Shown: positions 12,801 through 27,684, numbered from the stretch's first letter. The stretch: 64,000 nucleotides of DNA from Cenococcum geophilum 1.58 (GCA_001692895.1 KV748185.1:2232001-2296000); one strand, 5' to 3'. Notes: generated by a model not told the origin, from the letters alone. Program-made: numbers and translations.

Positions 12801-15150
12801 TATTAATTAATAGTAGAGGGAGCTATAGCCTAGCGAGTTATTAGCTTTTAATTAAATCTTATAATTATATATCTAGTAGGGGGGTAACTTATCTAAGGCC
12901 GCCTTTAAGAATACATCCTTATAGTCTGTATAAATAGTAAAAAGGAGGCGTTTAACTAGTTCCTTATTAGTTTCCTTAGCTAGCCTTTCCTCTCTATTAT
13001 TAATAATTTAGTTAATCTTATATAGGCTTGTTATAAAGACCTTATTATTCTTCTAGTATATATTAAAGTAGAACGCTATAGCGCTAATTGCGGTAATATT
13101 TACGGTAGGGGGGTTACCTAATAATAGGGGCGTACGTAACTTTAGGGACTTCTAGGGTACTAGCGTTATTATTACTCCTTTTAGCTCCTATTGTATCTTT
13201 TAGAGGTTATCCCTTATATCCTATTAATACGTTCTTTTCTATACTGGTTAAATCTATGCAATTTAGACGTTATCTATATTACTATCTATCCCGCTTTTAT
13301 ATATAGAGTCCTTTTTAAATATAGCGCTTTAGGAGAGTATCTTTATTAGTATAGAGTTCTTTCTAGCTTTGCGGCGGGCGTCTTCTTAGATAAAGGCTAG
13401 GTTATAGGCCCAGATATCCTACTAGTAGGTAGGGTTAGCCCTTACAGCTAGTGTCTTATAGTTAGTTTAAATTTCCCTAATAAAGGAGAATAACCTTAGT
13501 CTATCCTTTGGCTAGACAAACCGTCTTTATTATATATTTAACTAAATATTAAAATAGGACATTTATTTTCGTTTAAGGATTATATTATAGGACCCTAGGT
13601 CTAGGATGTAAAAGGGGATACCGTATTAGCGTTATCCGTTAAGAGTAATATATAACTTTAAGACATAGATAACGGGCTAACTAGTTTAGCTATTGTAGCC
13701 TTTTATCTAGATAGGCTTCTCTAGTTAGATAGCTTCTATATCTAGAAACTTAGCAATATTATTTATATAGGCAGTATTTATAAAGGCGAAGCTATTTGCT
13801 CTAGTGTTAATAAGAGCGGTTATATTAACTCTATATCTATTTTAAGATACTATATATAGAACTATAAAATGCTTTCTACCTATTAACTAACTAAGATTAA
13901 TCTCTTTAAGATCGATAGGGTACTCTAGGGGGGAGTTTTTCCCTAAGGTTCTTCTTTTCCTAACTTATCGGATATTTCTCCTTCCTCTATCTCCTTAATA
14001 TTGCCTATATCCTTTAGCTCCGGGCAGGATAAGGTAAAGTAACCCTACTTATTACAGTTGTAGCACGTGGCTAAGGCAGGGTTAATTAGAGTATTACAGC
14101 GAATACTAGTTAATGGCGTAGTATATAATTAGTTAGGCAAGGCTTGCTAGTGCGCAGTTATAACCGCCTTTAGTATAAAAGTAGTTATAACTTATCTTCC
14201 TGCTCTAGCTTCTATAGGTATTATTAGTAAGTTCTAATTATTATGGAGTTACTTCTGCCGATTAGGGCGGGCGTTAATCCGCTTTAGTTCTAAGTCTAAT
14301 AATAGGTAATAAGCTGTAAGTCTTTTATAAGTTAGTAGGTTATTTAAGGTTATAGCGATCTTTTCTTATAGCTAGATTGTTAGCTTATTATATAGGTCTA
14401 ATTAGTAGTTTTTAAGGGGAACCTGGCCTTCTCCTATAAGGTATAGGAATTAAGTCTAGAATTTAGTAAAGGGTTAGTTTAGTTTTATTATTAGGTGATT
14501 ATAGTTATAACGGGTATCCTATACTTTATTTAGGTTAATATAGATAGCTGCTAGGTACTATATTATTTTATTAATAGATATAAATTAGATAGGCGAGTCG
14601 TCCTTAAACTTGGCTTAAAGGTACCGTTAGGCGTCCCTAGTGGTTTAACTAAAGAGGTAGAATATTTTAGCTTCTTTAGAAAGGAAATAGTTATAGTTAA
14701 CGCGGAGCTTTCCTTATACTTAAATCCTCTAATTCTTAAAGGTAGGGTTTATTCCGTTAAATAGTGGTAGGGGGTTAGGGAGCTTAACGGACTTTAATTA
14801 CTTCGTTATTATATCCGTACTCCCTAGTATATTATATTTAGTAGAGTAAATAGGTCGGTTAGGGCTTTAAGAAGGGGAAGCTAGGCTATTTTATAGGGCT
14901 ATAAGGCTTTCTAGGATCTCTTATAGGGTCTCTTATATATTTCTTACTTTAAGATAATTAGCTTCCTAGCTAACTATAAGGGCGCGAATCTACTCGCGTA
15001 TGTCTACGACGTTATTATTATCTTTAATTTCTAATCCTAATTAGATCTTAGGTTCCTCTTAGGTAGAAGTAGCTCTTTTAAATAAGCTTACTTTAGGTAC
15101 CATTATTAGCTTTCTAAGGTTCGTTAATATTATACGCTTTAGTTTTAATT
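9840..15150 (-). pseudogene. gag-pol remnant of gypsy A
   Basis: This is the coding region of gypsy A read on the minus strand, with frequent in-frame TAA/TAG. Going upstream to downstream in the element it has Gag (about 15,100-14,000), a protease area (about 13,900-13,500), reverse transcriptase (about 13,000-12,100, with motif FCTVYLDDILIY), an RNase H region (about 12,000-11,550), integrase (about 11,300-10,400) and a chromodomain. The open stretch at 12,101-12,292 on the opposite strand is a shadow of the reverse transcriptase. It would have made virus-like-particle, replication and integration proteins, but none is intact. Confidence 0.8.
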
Positions 15151-15208
15151 CTAGGGGTATAGGTTTAGTCCTATCTAGCTTATAAAGTAGGATATTATTT
15201 AGGCCTTT

Positions 15209-15631
15209 TGTTACGGACGCTTTAAGTATAATATTATAACTACTTAGGGAAGAGTCGGAAGAAGCTAGTTAGTTAATTTAGGCATAGTCTAGGATAGAGC
15301 CAATAGAACTATGTAACGAGGAATAGTAACTAAGGTCACGTAAGGTGATCTATACAATCTATAGGATTTATATAATCCGTAATAGAGCAGATAGAGCACA
15401 CGTATATTACGTATAAGAAGGATTTTATAGGAGTACGGTTATGTATTTAAGGACCCTTAGTCCCTACCTAAATAGTTCCTTCCTTATAGTAATTCTTAGA
15501 ATATAATTAGAGTTAATCTATTAGGCAACCACTCCACCAGTTGTTATTAGTTATTACCTTTAATTTGCATCACCTATATACCTAGCCTATTAACGAGCCT
15601 ATTGTAGTTTTTGCTACAAGGTTCTATCATA
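15209..15631 (+). repeat. 5' LTR of gypsy B
   Basis: A 423-bp repeat that matches 37,941-38,362 with mostly C/T and G/A differences. The left flank CCTTT is duplicated at the right end. Confidence 0.9.
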
Positions 15632-15676
15632 TAATTACTACCTAGTTACGGTATTAAATATAGAAAGTTAAATAAC

Positions 15677-18600
15677 ATGCCACTAAAAGCAGCCACTATA
15701 ACACTATTGACGGCAGCAACTACTTTAAGGATAGGTGACACTAGTATAGTAGATACTAACTTATAGCAACCTATAACAGTTGGACAGCTATAAGAAATAG
15801 TTGACTAGTTAATAGCTAATAATGCAGCAATAGAAGAAAGGGTTAATGGGATAGGTGCGGCAAGGATTAAGTTACTATTAATTAAGAGATTCTTAGGAGA
15901 GAGATCGAAGCTTAAAGGATTCCTTATATAAATGCACTTTAAAGTCATGTAAGAAGGGGTAAAATTACCAATACCTATGGATTAAATAGCCTATGCAGGA
16001 CTATTCCTATTAGGAAGAGCACTTAAATAGTTTAAGCCTTACCTTACGGAAATATAGGTAAATGGAATAATAACCACTAATTAGGAGGTGCGATTTATAT
16101 TCTTAAGTTAGAAAGAGTTCACGGAGCGACTTATATAAATATTTGGAGACCTAGAGGCAGTAACTATAGTAGAAAGAAAACTCTAAGATATTACGTAATA
16201 AACCTTAGCAATTAAGTATATGATATAATTTTAGACGCTAGTAATATAAGTAGAGTGGAATAATAAGGCGCTTATGGTATAGTATAAGTAGGGACTTAAG
16301 GCTAAAGTCTAGGACGTAATTATCCTAATGGAAGATACGAACACTCTATAGGATTTAATAGATTAAGCGATTAAGATTAATAATTGGATCTACTAAAGGG
16401 AATAGGCTAAGAGAGGTTAGGATAGAGTTTTATAGTTATATAAGGCGTAGAGTACGTAATAACTAAAGCTAAGTTAAAAACTATGGTATGGCGCAGAGCT
16501 AATAGACCTAAGTAGTATTAAAGAAGCCTATAAGAGATAAAGTAAGAAACTGTAAAAACCTAGAGGTTAAGGATTTAGTAATTATAGGACTAAGAAGCAG
16601 AGGCTAAACTAGGGATCTTAGTAGCAGAAGACGTTTAGGCGGACTTTATAGTAAAGTTAATGGTTTAAAGATAGAGCTTACATAAATTGCGGGAAATAAG
16701 GTTATTTCGCGAGGGATTATAAAAATGGTTAGAGTTATTATGTAATAAAGGGAACCTAACTAGTAGAAGATATATATATATAAAGGGATAATAGTGTACT
16801 ATAAGGAACAAAGGAATATTTAATTAGAAGTTTTGCGTTTTGCTATAATAACATATACCGAATTTATAAGAACGCTAAGTATGGCGTAAGCTATTGGCTA
16901 TAGGAGCTATACTTAGCGGAGTATAAAGGAACTAATAAACCAGTTCGCAGATCGGATATTAAGGACAATAAATTCGACGTAGGTAAAACATTCCATAACG
17001 ATAAGGCGATAAAGGCCGTTTACTGGGAATAAGTAGACCTTAGAGATATTATAATAGAGGTAAAGGATAATTCTACTATAGAATAGGGAATATTAGTAGG
17101 GATTAAGACCCCACTAGACACGATGTCTATCGCTTTATAAGATGTAAGAGAAGTAGGATAGCAAACTACTTTAGTACTTAATAAAGGCAAGAAGCTAAAG
17201 GCTTAAAAGTCTTAAGATAAAATAAGAGAGGACTAAGACTCTTAAGACGAGATAAGGTATACCTAAGGACCTATAATAGATAAAAACTAATAGAGTAGGG
17301 CAGTAGCTTAGTTTAANNANATANAAATAAGCTNNNGATANNNNTTNCNNNNAGTATAAGATTCTTAAGATAAGATAAGTAAGATTTAAGACTCTTAAGA
17401 TAAGATAAGAACACTAAGTAAGCCTAGTTAGACTAAGGTAGGAGTAAAGCTTAAGTTAGAAGCAAGCTTAGGATTAAGAATTCTATAGGGCTAAGAATTT
17501 GGAGTATAAATAAGAACACCTATAACTAAGAGGTAAGAGGCTTCTTTATAGATTAGAGAATCTATAATACAAATAGTAACTAGACTAGGAAATAGATATA
17601 TAGACCTAGAAGACTTACTAGGAGAATATAGTGCTTAGCCTAAAGATCGGAAGACTAATACCGAGATTAAGAAGTAAGAAGACTTTAAGGATCTACTTAT
17701 AAGACGCGAAAGGAAAGAAACCATAGAGGAATTTAGAGTAAGAATTACCTTATAGCAAGAATAGAAACTAGACAAGAGATTTAGTATATTAGGGCGTGTA
17801 AGGGATAGAGTACCTATATAATGAATTACTAATAGGCTTAGAGTAGGCATACTAAGAGCTAAGTGGCTTACTAAACTGGAATAAGAAGAGGATTTAGGGA
17901 TTTTAACTAGGTTCGAAGAACGATATATAAAGGGCTGTTATAACGCAGTAATAAGAAGATACTTCCTTATAAATAAACTATATATACTCTAGCAGCTATA
18001 TTAAAAGTGGTATAGGCAAAGGCATAATGATAAGTGGGAAGATTTCTATATGTAGTTAGATAAAAAAAGTTATCTAGGACCACCCAATTATAGAAAAAGC
18101 GATAAGTTATATTAAGGGAGCCTTAATTATAATATTAAAAGATCTAAAGGAACGGTTAGAGGACTGGAGAAGTAAGAGATATATTTTAGTACCTATAAAT
18201 AAAGTCGCAACGTTTAGATTAATATAAGAGAGGTTTAAACTTAAGGACAAAGACAAACTAAGAGTTAACCTAAAGTATTAAGTATATTATACGCTATTAT
18301 GGATTATATATGTGGATAATGTATATAATATGCATAAAGCACTAAAGGATAAGCATTAAAAATACCCTATAAGAACGTATTAGCTAGTAGAAGATTAGAA
18401 GTATTAAAACGCTAAGTATATATATAGCTGGCATTTAGTAGAAGTTTAGGAGTTAGGTGATTTAATACTTTAGCTAAGAAGATTTCTTATAGAAGAATGC
18501 CTAGACGGATAATAGTGGTGGAAATGCCTAGAGAATATATATCTATAGTATATTAAGGATAAAAAACGAATTAAGTATTGGCTAAAAGTAGACTAAGTAT

Positions 18601-21600
18601 AAATAGGATTAAGTAGCCAATAGTTAGGAAAAGTAGAGGCCTATAGGACTAGAGGGAGCTAGTAGTAGAGCCTTAGACCCTTAAAGGAATTTAAGGACAA
18701 TACCTAAATTTACGAGTTAAATAGTAGGATTAATAGTTTAAGGTATTAATAGATAGTGGAGTAATAAGGAACTATATCTTGCTAGTAGTAGTTAAAAGAA
18801 TAGGTTTACTATATAGGAAAAAGGAGTACCCTTACCTATTAGTAATAATTTTAGGAGATCCGATAGCCTATAGAGGAGGCATTATTAATCTTAAAATAGG
18901 ACCTATTTAGTTAACTATTAAAGGAAGACGAATTGAGATGTCTTTTAATATATTACCATTAGGGAATAATAAAGTAGTACTAGGAATGCCTTAGTTACAG
19001 GAATATAATCTAAGGATTAATTAGGTTATAGGTTAAGTTAATATTAGAGATACTTAACGCTATAAATTACGACAGTAAGCTAAGTTGGTATGGTACTAAG
19101 TAGGGGCGACTTATAAAGAAATAGAAAAAGGACTAAGTTATATACTAAAAAGATACTATAAGTATGGTAAGAAATTATGGTTACTAGAAAGTAAAAGGCT
19201 ATTAAAGTATATAGTATGGGACTATAAGATAGAATTAGAACTAGGAATAAGTCTAAAGTTTTTTCTAATCTATAAGCTTACTAAAGAGGAAGGTAGAGTA
19301 CTTAAAGAGTTTATTTAGGAAAACCTATAAAAAGGATACATTAGACCATTATAATTATTAGCGGGTTATCTAGTACTGTTTGTACTAAAGAAAAATGGTA
19401 AACTAAGGCTGTATATTAACTATAGATAGTTAAACAGCATTACTAGAAAGGATAGGTATCTTTTACCCTTAATTAGCGAAATCTAAGATAGGATAGGTAA
19501 CGTATAAATCTTTATAAAGATAGATCTAAAATAGGCGTACCATTAGATCCGAATTAAGGAAGGTAATAAATGGAAAGCAGCCTTTAGGTTAAAGGAAGGA
19601 CTATATAAACTACTAGTTATACAATTTAGGCTTATAAATATACTAGCAACGTTTTAGAAATGTATTAATAATATATTAGGAGAATACTTAGATGAATTTG
19701 TTATAGTATACCTTAATATTATTATTATCTACTTAATAACTAAGGAAGAATACGAAGAACACGTTAAATGGGTTTTAAAGAGACTATAAGAAGAATAGAT
19801 GTTAGTAGCAATTAAGAAATACGAGTTCTTTACTAGGAAGACAGATTTTATTAGATTTATTATTAAACTAGGCTAACTTAGTATAGATCTAAAGAAGATT
19901 AAGGCTATAGTAAATTAGTAAGAACTAGAGAACGTTATATAGTTAAGATTATTCCTAGGGTTTTATAATTACTATAAAAGGTTTATAGTGTAGTAGTTAA
20001 AGGATATTAAGCTATTTATGCAATTAATAAAGAAAGAAGAACTATAGGTATGGGGAGAGGAATAAAGAGAACTCTTTAAGAAAGTTAAAGAGTTGTTTAC
20101 CTAGGAGCTAGTTCTAAAGATCTATTAACTAGGACTAGAGACGGTTGTAAAAATAGACGTATTAGACTATATACTAGGGGTATACTTTATACAGAGATAT
20201 TAAGATAGATAGCACTTAATAGTATACTATAGTTAAAAGATAATACTACTAGAGTTAAACTATAATATCTATAATAAAGAGTTATTAGGTATAGTTACAG
20301 TATTAAAGGAATAGAGAGTATTCTTATAAGGCATAGAGAAACTATTTATAGTTAAGATGGATTATAAGAACTTAATAGGATTCTTAATAATAAAGGAACT
20401 TAACTAGAGATAGGTTAGATGGGTAAAAATACTTACAGAATACTATTTTAAGATTTAGTATACTAAGGGTACAGATAATACACAAATAGACGTTTTAAGT
20501 AGAAAAGCTAAACTATAAAGCGATGAAAAGCCATTAGGGGCTTTACTGCAAAAAGATATAGACGGATTAATTAGGTATAATTATCTAAAAATTATAGTAA
20601 CTTAGGAAAATAAAGAATTAAATAAGGTTTACAAGTTACCGGAAAGCTTTTAGGTATAAAGAATTCTAGAAGTATAGCTAAAAGATCTATAGATGGATAT
20701 ATACAAAAATTGAGAAGCTAAGTATATCCTAAGAAGTATAGTAGAATATTTTATAGAAGATTTCTATAAGGGAATAACTTAGGGATATAATAGAGCCACG
20801 GGCTTAGTATTAAGACTTTAAAAGGAGTATATTATTAATAAAATCTAGGGCTTAGCAAGAAAAGTTATAAAGGAATATCTAGATTGCTAAAGGAATAAAC
20901 TAATAAGGTATAAGCTATATAGAGGGCTACAACCTATTAAAATACTAGAGAGACTATAGGAAGTTATATTATAGGACTTTATTATTAAGTTACTAAAATT
21001 AAAAGATCCTATTACTAGATAAGATTATAACGTAATCTTAGTAATATTAGATAAGCTTACAAAGTGGGGATACTTTATAGTATACATAGAAGAAATATTA
21101 GCAGAAGATATTACTAGAATCTATATTAAAGAAGTGTTTATAAAATATGGAGCACTAAGTAAGATTATATTAGATAGAGATCTAAGATTTATAGTAGTAT
21201 TCTAGAAGGTATTCTTAGCGGAATAAGGAGTTAGAGTAGTAACTTCTACTATATATTATCCGTAGACAGATAGCTAAATAGAAAGACTAGATTAGATACT
21301 AGAATAGTATCTAAAACACTATATTAATTACGCGCAGAATAATTAGGTATTATTATTACTAGTTATATAGTTTGCATATAATATAACACCTTAAGAAGGA
21401 ATAGGTATATTACTATTTAAAGCGAATTACAGGTATAAGCTAAGAATATCGTTGTTACTATAATAAGTGAAGAAAATAAGTAGTATAGCTAAAGAAAGAA
21501 TAAAGACGTTAATAAATCTTTATATAGACCTTATAGAATTAGTAAAGAAAGTATAAAAAGAATAAAAAGGTACTATAATGCTAAAAGATCTAAGGGACTA

Positions 21601-21850
21601 GATCTTAAGGAGGGAGATAAAGTANAGCTACTATACAAAAATTTTAAGAGTTAATAACTAAGTAAGAAGTTGGACTATGTTAAACTAAGACCTTTTAAAA
21701 TTATATAAAGAGTTTTACTAGTTACGTTTAAATTAAACCTACTAGCTAAAATAAAGATCTACCCTATATAGTATATTATAATGCTAGAACTAGTATATAG
21801 AAATATTAAGCCATTAGTTTACAAAGTAGACACGTATAAAGGATAGAAAG
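15677..21850 (+). pseudogene. gag-pol remnant of gypsy B
   Basis: Plus-strand reading starts at an ATG (MPLKAATITLLT) shortly after the LTR. Gag contains ERLIQIFGD-like capsid text and a zinc knuckle (CGK.GYFARD). Pol shows a retropepsin-like segment, an RT core (NGKLRLYINYR, then KIDLKQAYHQI-like) where the catalytic YLDD is now YLNI at 19,708-19,719, an RNase H segment, and an integrase with SIERLD-like and HYINY motifs. Ambiguous bases lie at about 17,317-17,353. All domains are interrupted by stops, so there is no product. Confidence 0.85.
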
Positions 21851-21855
21851 AAGAC

Positions 21856-22126
21856 TATATAATTACAGCACCTGTCGTACTAACCGCGTGCTTACGCGTT
21901 CGGTACGCCGAGTATACGTTTACGCGTTTAGTGCACTAACCACCCGCTTATACGTCTAGTGCACTCCTAAAGCACTAACTAATTAGGGGGGAGGCGCATT
22001 AGTATATAGACTACGTAGTCTACTTTATACAATTGACAGTTACTACTATCCTAAAGAGCATACAATACTATACATATTTCGTGCCCCGGGATATAACTCA
22101 CTCGTACTATTAAATTGGTATAAACA
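21856..22126 (+). repeat. 5' LTR of copia C
   Basis: A 271-bp repeat matching 36,635-36,904. It includes the conserved internal string GGGGGGAGGCGCATTAG. Confidence 0.88.
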
Positions 22127-22689
22127 CTAATTAGTAAGCGCGCACAGATTAGTAATTACTTAATACCTCCCCCCAAGCGATATATACGACAGCGACTACC
22201 TATTTAGACTCCTAGTACGACTTACTAGAAGGTCGGAAGTCGGGGATTGCAGACCTATTACTAACTCTATATACTTATTTAAGTCTTAGTATAGTTTACT
22301 AGAAGTTATAAATGCGAATATAGACCTATACGGAACCCCCTACCCTAACCTACCTTTAAACCTTAAACCCCTATCCTTAACCTCTTTAAAACTTAAACCC
22401 CTATTCCTACTACACCCTTTTTTAATACCCGATATCTTTTTAGACCCCTTATAAAGACCTCCTACCCTTCTACAAACCGTTACGGACCCTTTAATCACCT
22501 TTACGGACCGTTACGAAGACCTCCTACCCTCCTACAAACCATTACGGACCTGCTAATTACTTTTACGGACTATTACAAGACCTTCCCCACCCGCTACGCC
22601 CTATACTATACTATATAGTATAGCAGACCTAAGTAAGCAAGTTAATAAAGGTTAAGAAAAGTAGAGGTAGGGAGTTAACCTTACGTCTA

Positions 22690-25130
22690 TAACCGATATT
22701 AATAACTACATTAAATTTAAAACCCTTAAGTATAAATACTTTAAGCTTATAAACGACGACCTATAGGAATAATACTAGGAAGACTTTACGGACTTTATAA
22801 AAGCTACTTTTAAGGCCTGTAACCCTACTACTATCCGTAACCCTACAAACCCTTTTACATTACTAAGGTATATAGGTTAAAAGGGATAAACGAGTTACTG
22901 TTATATAGTCTTTATACAATATAATATATAAAAAGGACCAAACGGAATAGATTAAAGAGGAAATCCTAGACTAAGTTAAAGCTACTAAAGAACTCTTTAC
23001 TTCTTCTAAACTTAATAGGATTACTAGCCTTATACCTAACCCACTTAACTAAATTTATCCTATAAACCTAAGTAGTTTTAGAATTAATCTTACGGGCTAA
23101 AGTACACCTAGTACTTAAGTTACGGACCGTAATACCCCCGTAAACCAAAATACGGACTAAAATACTTCCGTTACTTAAGTTATAAATCCGTAAACTACCT
23201 AAGTAAAGACCTATAGTAAGGAGCTAGCTAACCTAGCTAAGCTCTATACNGANNAATCNAANTANAGCNGTAAAAANNANAACTTTAACTTTAAACTAAC
23301 CATCTTTACGGACCTCTATTAGAAGGCTGATATTCCTAAATAGGAGTTTAGCTAAGCCTACTCTACTATACTACGCGGCCTAGTACTTAACTACTACTAC
23401 ACCAACCTTAAAAGTAACCCCCTTAGTGTTCCCTTTAATAAGCTATATAAAGCTACCTATAACTACTTTAAAGGACTAGAATATAGGCGTAATATCCTTA
23501 CCTAATGGAATGCGACTAAGCTACGGACCGTAATTGATAAAAATACTAAAAAATTAACTACAGAGTGCCTGTAAATTCTTATTAAAGACCTCCGGCACCT
23601 ATAGCACGGCCTTAACGCTAAGCTTTAAATAGACAACTTCCTATATAATAAACTTATTACGGCCTATTAGGAAGTAGAGCCTTATAAGTACGCCTACTAT
23701 AAGCCTATAGATACCTTAGCTGGCCTTATTAATAATCTACGCTCCTTTATTATAATGTATAAAGTCTTAAACCCACCAAGTAGTACTTAAGCCTTTATTA
23801 CGGATATTTAATATCCGCAAACAGACTTAGATATCTACTTTACGGACCGCCGCTACTTCTAGCAGTACCCGCATCGACTAGGTCCTACCTATAACCCCTA
23901 TAATAACTCCTATATAAAAACATACCCCCATAGATAAACCAGCCAGAAGTGCTTCGTGTGCGGTAAGGAAGGATATTAGTTTATAAGGTATACCTAGGAA
24001 GAACGTAACAAGTCTAGGAAGAGACTTAATAGCTATATTAACTAGTTTATTTTAGAATACAAAGGAAAGGAAGTAGAAGAGCCCCCTAATAAGTTAATAA
24101 AAGCCCTTATAATTAACTTTAACTTAGACGCTTAGAAATAAGAGACCTTAGAGACATTCCTAACTACTTTCGGACCTTTTACGGACAGCTAAGCCTTTAA
24201 TATTACGACCGTATTAGCCGACCGCTCCTTTATACACTTAGTTACGCCTAAAAACTATTCTGTAAGCACCCCTATTATAGACGTTATAGACCGCAAATAG
24301 GACCTATTTATATACGTTACTACAGAACGCTATACCCCTAAAGAATTCTACGGCGTTATAATTAATATAGGTGCCTCTAAGAAGTCTACTATAGGTTACG
24401 GACAATACCTTATATATAAGACTACCGTAAATAATAATACGGATATTAATACTACGTAAACTGGGGCCGTAAACGTCTAATTTGGCATCGGCTTAACTAT
24501 ATTAATTAGATTAGTTGCAGTTAAGACCCTAATTAGCCTAGTTAACTTCCACGTAGTAAAAGCGGACACCCCTTTTCTACTTTATCTTACGGATATAGAT
24601 AGGCTATAGGTCTACTATAACAATATTACAGATACTATAATTGGCCCCGTAACTGCCCTAGGAAGCAAGTATATTACCCTACCAATTATATAACAATCCA
24701 GACACCCATTCCTTATATGGGAAGAGACTTTACAAACCTATATTTAGGAATCTTTTAACTATAACCCATACTACCTTACTAGTACTAAGATCCACTGCCT
24801 ATACCGCTGCTTTAGCTACCCGTTAGCCGAAAAGCTATATAGAGTCCTTAAACGCTTTGGACACGATAATATTAATAGGAAGGTAATTAACTATCTAACT
24901 AAATACTGCTCTTTTTACCAGAAATACGGACGTTCCCTAGGCCGATTTAAGTTTACCCTTCGCGAGGACCTTAACTTTAACCACTCAGTATACGTGAACA
25001 TTATGTATATTAACGGCAGTCTAGTATTATATATAATTAATAAGGCAACCCACTATTAAGCCGCCCGTTAGTTGCAAAATATATCTATAAAATATACTTA
25101 GGACATTTTATAGACCTGCTGGATTAATAT
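22690..25130 (+). pseudogene. gag-protease-integrase part of copia C pol
   Basis: Stop-riddled plus-strand text includes a copia Gag core (ADIPKQEFSQAYSTI-like, about 23,320), zinc knuckle CFVCGKEGY, an aspartic protease area (VIINIGASKKSTIGY, about 24,350), GAG-pre-integrase (LYRVLKRFGHDNINRKVI) and the start of the integrase core (NIMYINGSLVLYIINKATHY). The domain order protease-integrase-RT is diagnostic of Ty1/copia. The reading breaks exactly at the D insertion. Ambiguous bases occur near 23,250-23,280. Confidence 0.82.
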
Positions 25131-25135
25131 ATACC

Positions 25136-25350
25136 TGTAAGGGGATCTTGTAGACAGGGGGCTATAAGGACACGATTGGAACAAGATAGATTGGTAAGAG
25201 AGACGAATCCTTGAGGAGGTAAGGCCTCTGGGATTGTGGAGACTATATACTATGGGCACGTGCCTCCGGCACGTGACCGGCGACTATCTGAGGGGCGTCT
25301 GGGGGTTGTCCTGAGGGCAACCTAAGGTGTCCGCAATAATATCCCTTATA
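25136..25350 (-). repeat. LTR of gypsy D (3' LTR, left)
   Basis: A 215-bp copy matching 33,770-33,984. Its GC content is higher than its surroundings and it includes an inverted GGGCACGTGCC-type palindrome. Confidence 0.93.
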
Positions 25351-25364
25351 TTACCCCCCCCCTT

Positions 25365-27680
25365 CTTGCGGTTGGCCCCTGATCGCCATTACCTTGCGGT
25401 AGGGAGATTATAAGGGCTTATCCCGGAAGAGGTTCGGAGAGATATTAGAGAGGTGTTGGTATGCCGCTGTATATTATCTATCTATTTAACCCCTACTTTA
25501 AACTCCTGAAAAACCTTAATAAGGGAAAAACGTAATTGGAGAAAAGATGTAAGGATTGCTAGGAGACCTATTGGAAGTCTACTGGAAGCATGCTAGTGAC
25601 TACCTAGGCTGATATAGGGATTTTTATGCAACTCTGCTTTTAAGCCTTTATGCCGGTCTGTAATTAATTATAAGTGTTATAGGTAATTTAATGTTCCAAT
25701 ATAGTTCTGTAGAACCTTTTGGTATGGGATTTAACGTATAAAGCCTTGGCTTGCCGTCGTCTTTAACTACTAAAATGTGGTCTATAATTCTTTCTTATAA
25801 TCCTTTTCTTATAATCCTTTACGTCACTGACGTATTACTTCCGCATTTGCCCTTAGGCTATTAGATGCGGTTAAGGTATTAATTAATTAGTTAAAGAGAC
25901 TTGTCTCTTAAGATTTGGTGTATATAGTTTTAAATCTGGTGGTCCTGTGCCGTATATTTAGTGTAGCTCTACTGCCTAGTAAATAGGGATATTTCGCGAT
26001 GGCAATTATAGCTATTATATAATTGTTAAGAACGTCTATGACGTTATTCTTTAATACTATAGTATCGTTTTAGGTCTAATTTAACCTATATATATCTTTG
26101 ATTTAACGTCTTAATTGCCTTCCCCTGGCCGCGTAGTTAGTTTTTATAAGGAAGTAATAGTTAAATGACTTATACGCGTGTTTCCTTCCTTCTAAATAGC
26201 GCTATTGTAACGGAGTTATATCGGCAAGGTTGCGGCTATTTATTAGAAGGGTATTAGATGGTGAAGTATAAGGATACCTTTGCTTATTGAGTAGCTCCTT
26301 TTCCTTAATACCTTACTTTCCTATTATTAACCTTCGTCTAATTTTGGACGTATCTTTGATATATTATTAAGATTTTCTTCTTTTCCATTAATAATTTAAT
26401 ATGCCTCTTCGTTCTCCTACTAACTGCTCTTTTAAGCAGATTCTACAGCATATCTTGGCCCTGCCTTTGCATATGGAACCCTAACCTCCGCTAACTCGTA
26501 ACTGGTGCTGGTCCTGCCTAAATGATTTTGCCTACACGTTTTCGAAAGACTAGAAATCTAATGACAGGATTTAAGAGCGGCAGTTGCGTTAAGGTGAGCT
26601 TTTCTATTCTTAATAGATTTCCATTACTGACTTTAAGCTTTAATAGCCTGGGCCTAAGTGGCGATATTCCTTTAATGTCCTTAACTACTACATCGCCCGG
26701 GCTCTTTCTCATTCTAGCGCAAATGCTAAACGACTTGGCCGAATTTAAGACTATGCTACGGCCATCTACACTGCCTATAATTCCCAGCAAGCTAGCTAGT
26801 AACGCCTAATGCGAGAGTAAGGTTGGTATACTAAGGATAGGGTAAGGGATGGGGGTAATAAGAAGAAGGTTGCTGTCTACTATAGGAAGGAGTTCGCGCA
26901 TACGCGTTAAGTTTCGAAAGAGCATAATATAATGCGTTATTAGGTAGGTTACCCTTTAGATACCTGCTGGATAGGTAACTAACAGTTGCCGTAGTAAGGT
27001 CTCGGTGGTTCTGGACTGTGCTAGCCAGCCAACGTCTCTGTTTATTCTGGGCTTAAGCGTATCTTTATTAACTATAAGCTTACGCTGCAAGAGCTTTATT
27101 AGTATTGGTTTGGACCTAATATTAGTATTAAGCGTTTAAGAGTCTCTACTCTAGCTACACCTCATTATCCTGCCCCTGTTTTTATGCCTACTTATACGCC
27201 TACTAAGGCATCTGGATCTCATTCTCGTCAGCCATTACTTAGTGGCCCGATGGATACTAATCCTACTCCTAATAATAAGGCGTAGTGGCTTTTCAGATTG
27301 GGTATTTGTGGTTTAGACTTTTAGGATTCGTTCTTGTATATAGTAGCAATTAAGGACCTTAATTAGGTACTTGGGAAGGCCTTGTAAGGCTTTTAGAAAG
27401 GGCTTAAAAGCCCTAGGAATAATGTTCCTAGTATAAATTAATAAATAGGAATGCAATTCTAGTAAAATGCCCTATTAACTCTATGCTATGTACGTAAAAA
27501 GGCTAAGGACCTGTCCTGCCTTGGGCCGTAGCCCTATCCCTATAGTTTCCGGAGCCTATCCGTTCTATATCCGATTTAACCTATTTACTCTTTTTGCGAG
27601 CTTTCTTTATAGGTCGCGATGACACCATAGTATTAGAGCGCTTTTTGCGACTTGTAGATTATGGACCTTAGTCCTAATAT
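25365..27680 (-). other. 2.3-kb region of gypsy D between chromodomain and 3' LTR
   Basis: Chromodomain gypsy elements usually end soon after the chromodomain, but here about 2.3 kb remain before the LTR. Overlapping open stretches on the two strands (26,518-26,790 minus, 90 residues; 26,522-26,809 plus, 95 residues) lack RIP stops. I recognise neither. The region could be an extra downstream reading frame of the element, captured sequence or a further degraded insertion. Confidence 0.4.
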
Positions 27681-27684
27681 TCTT

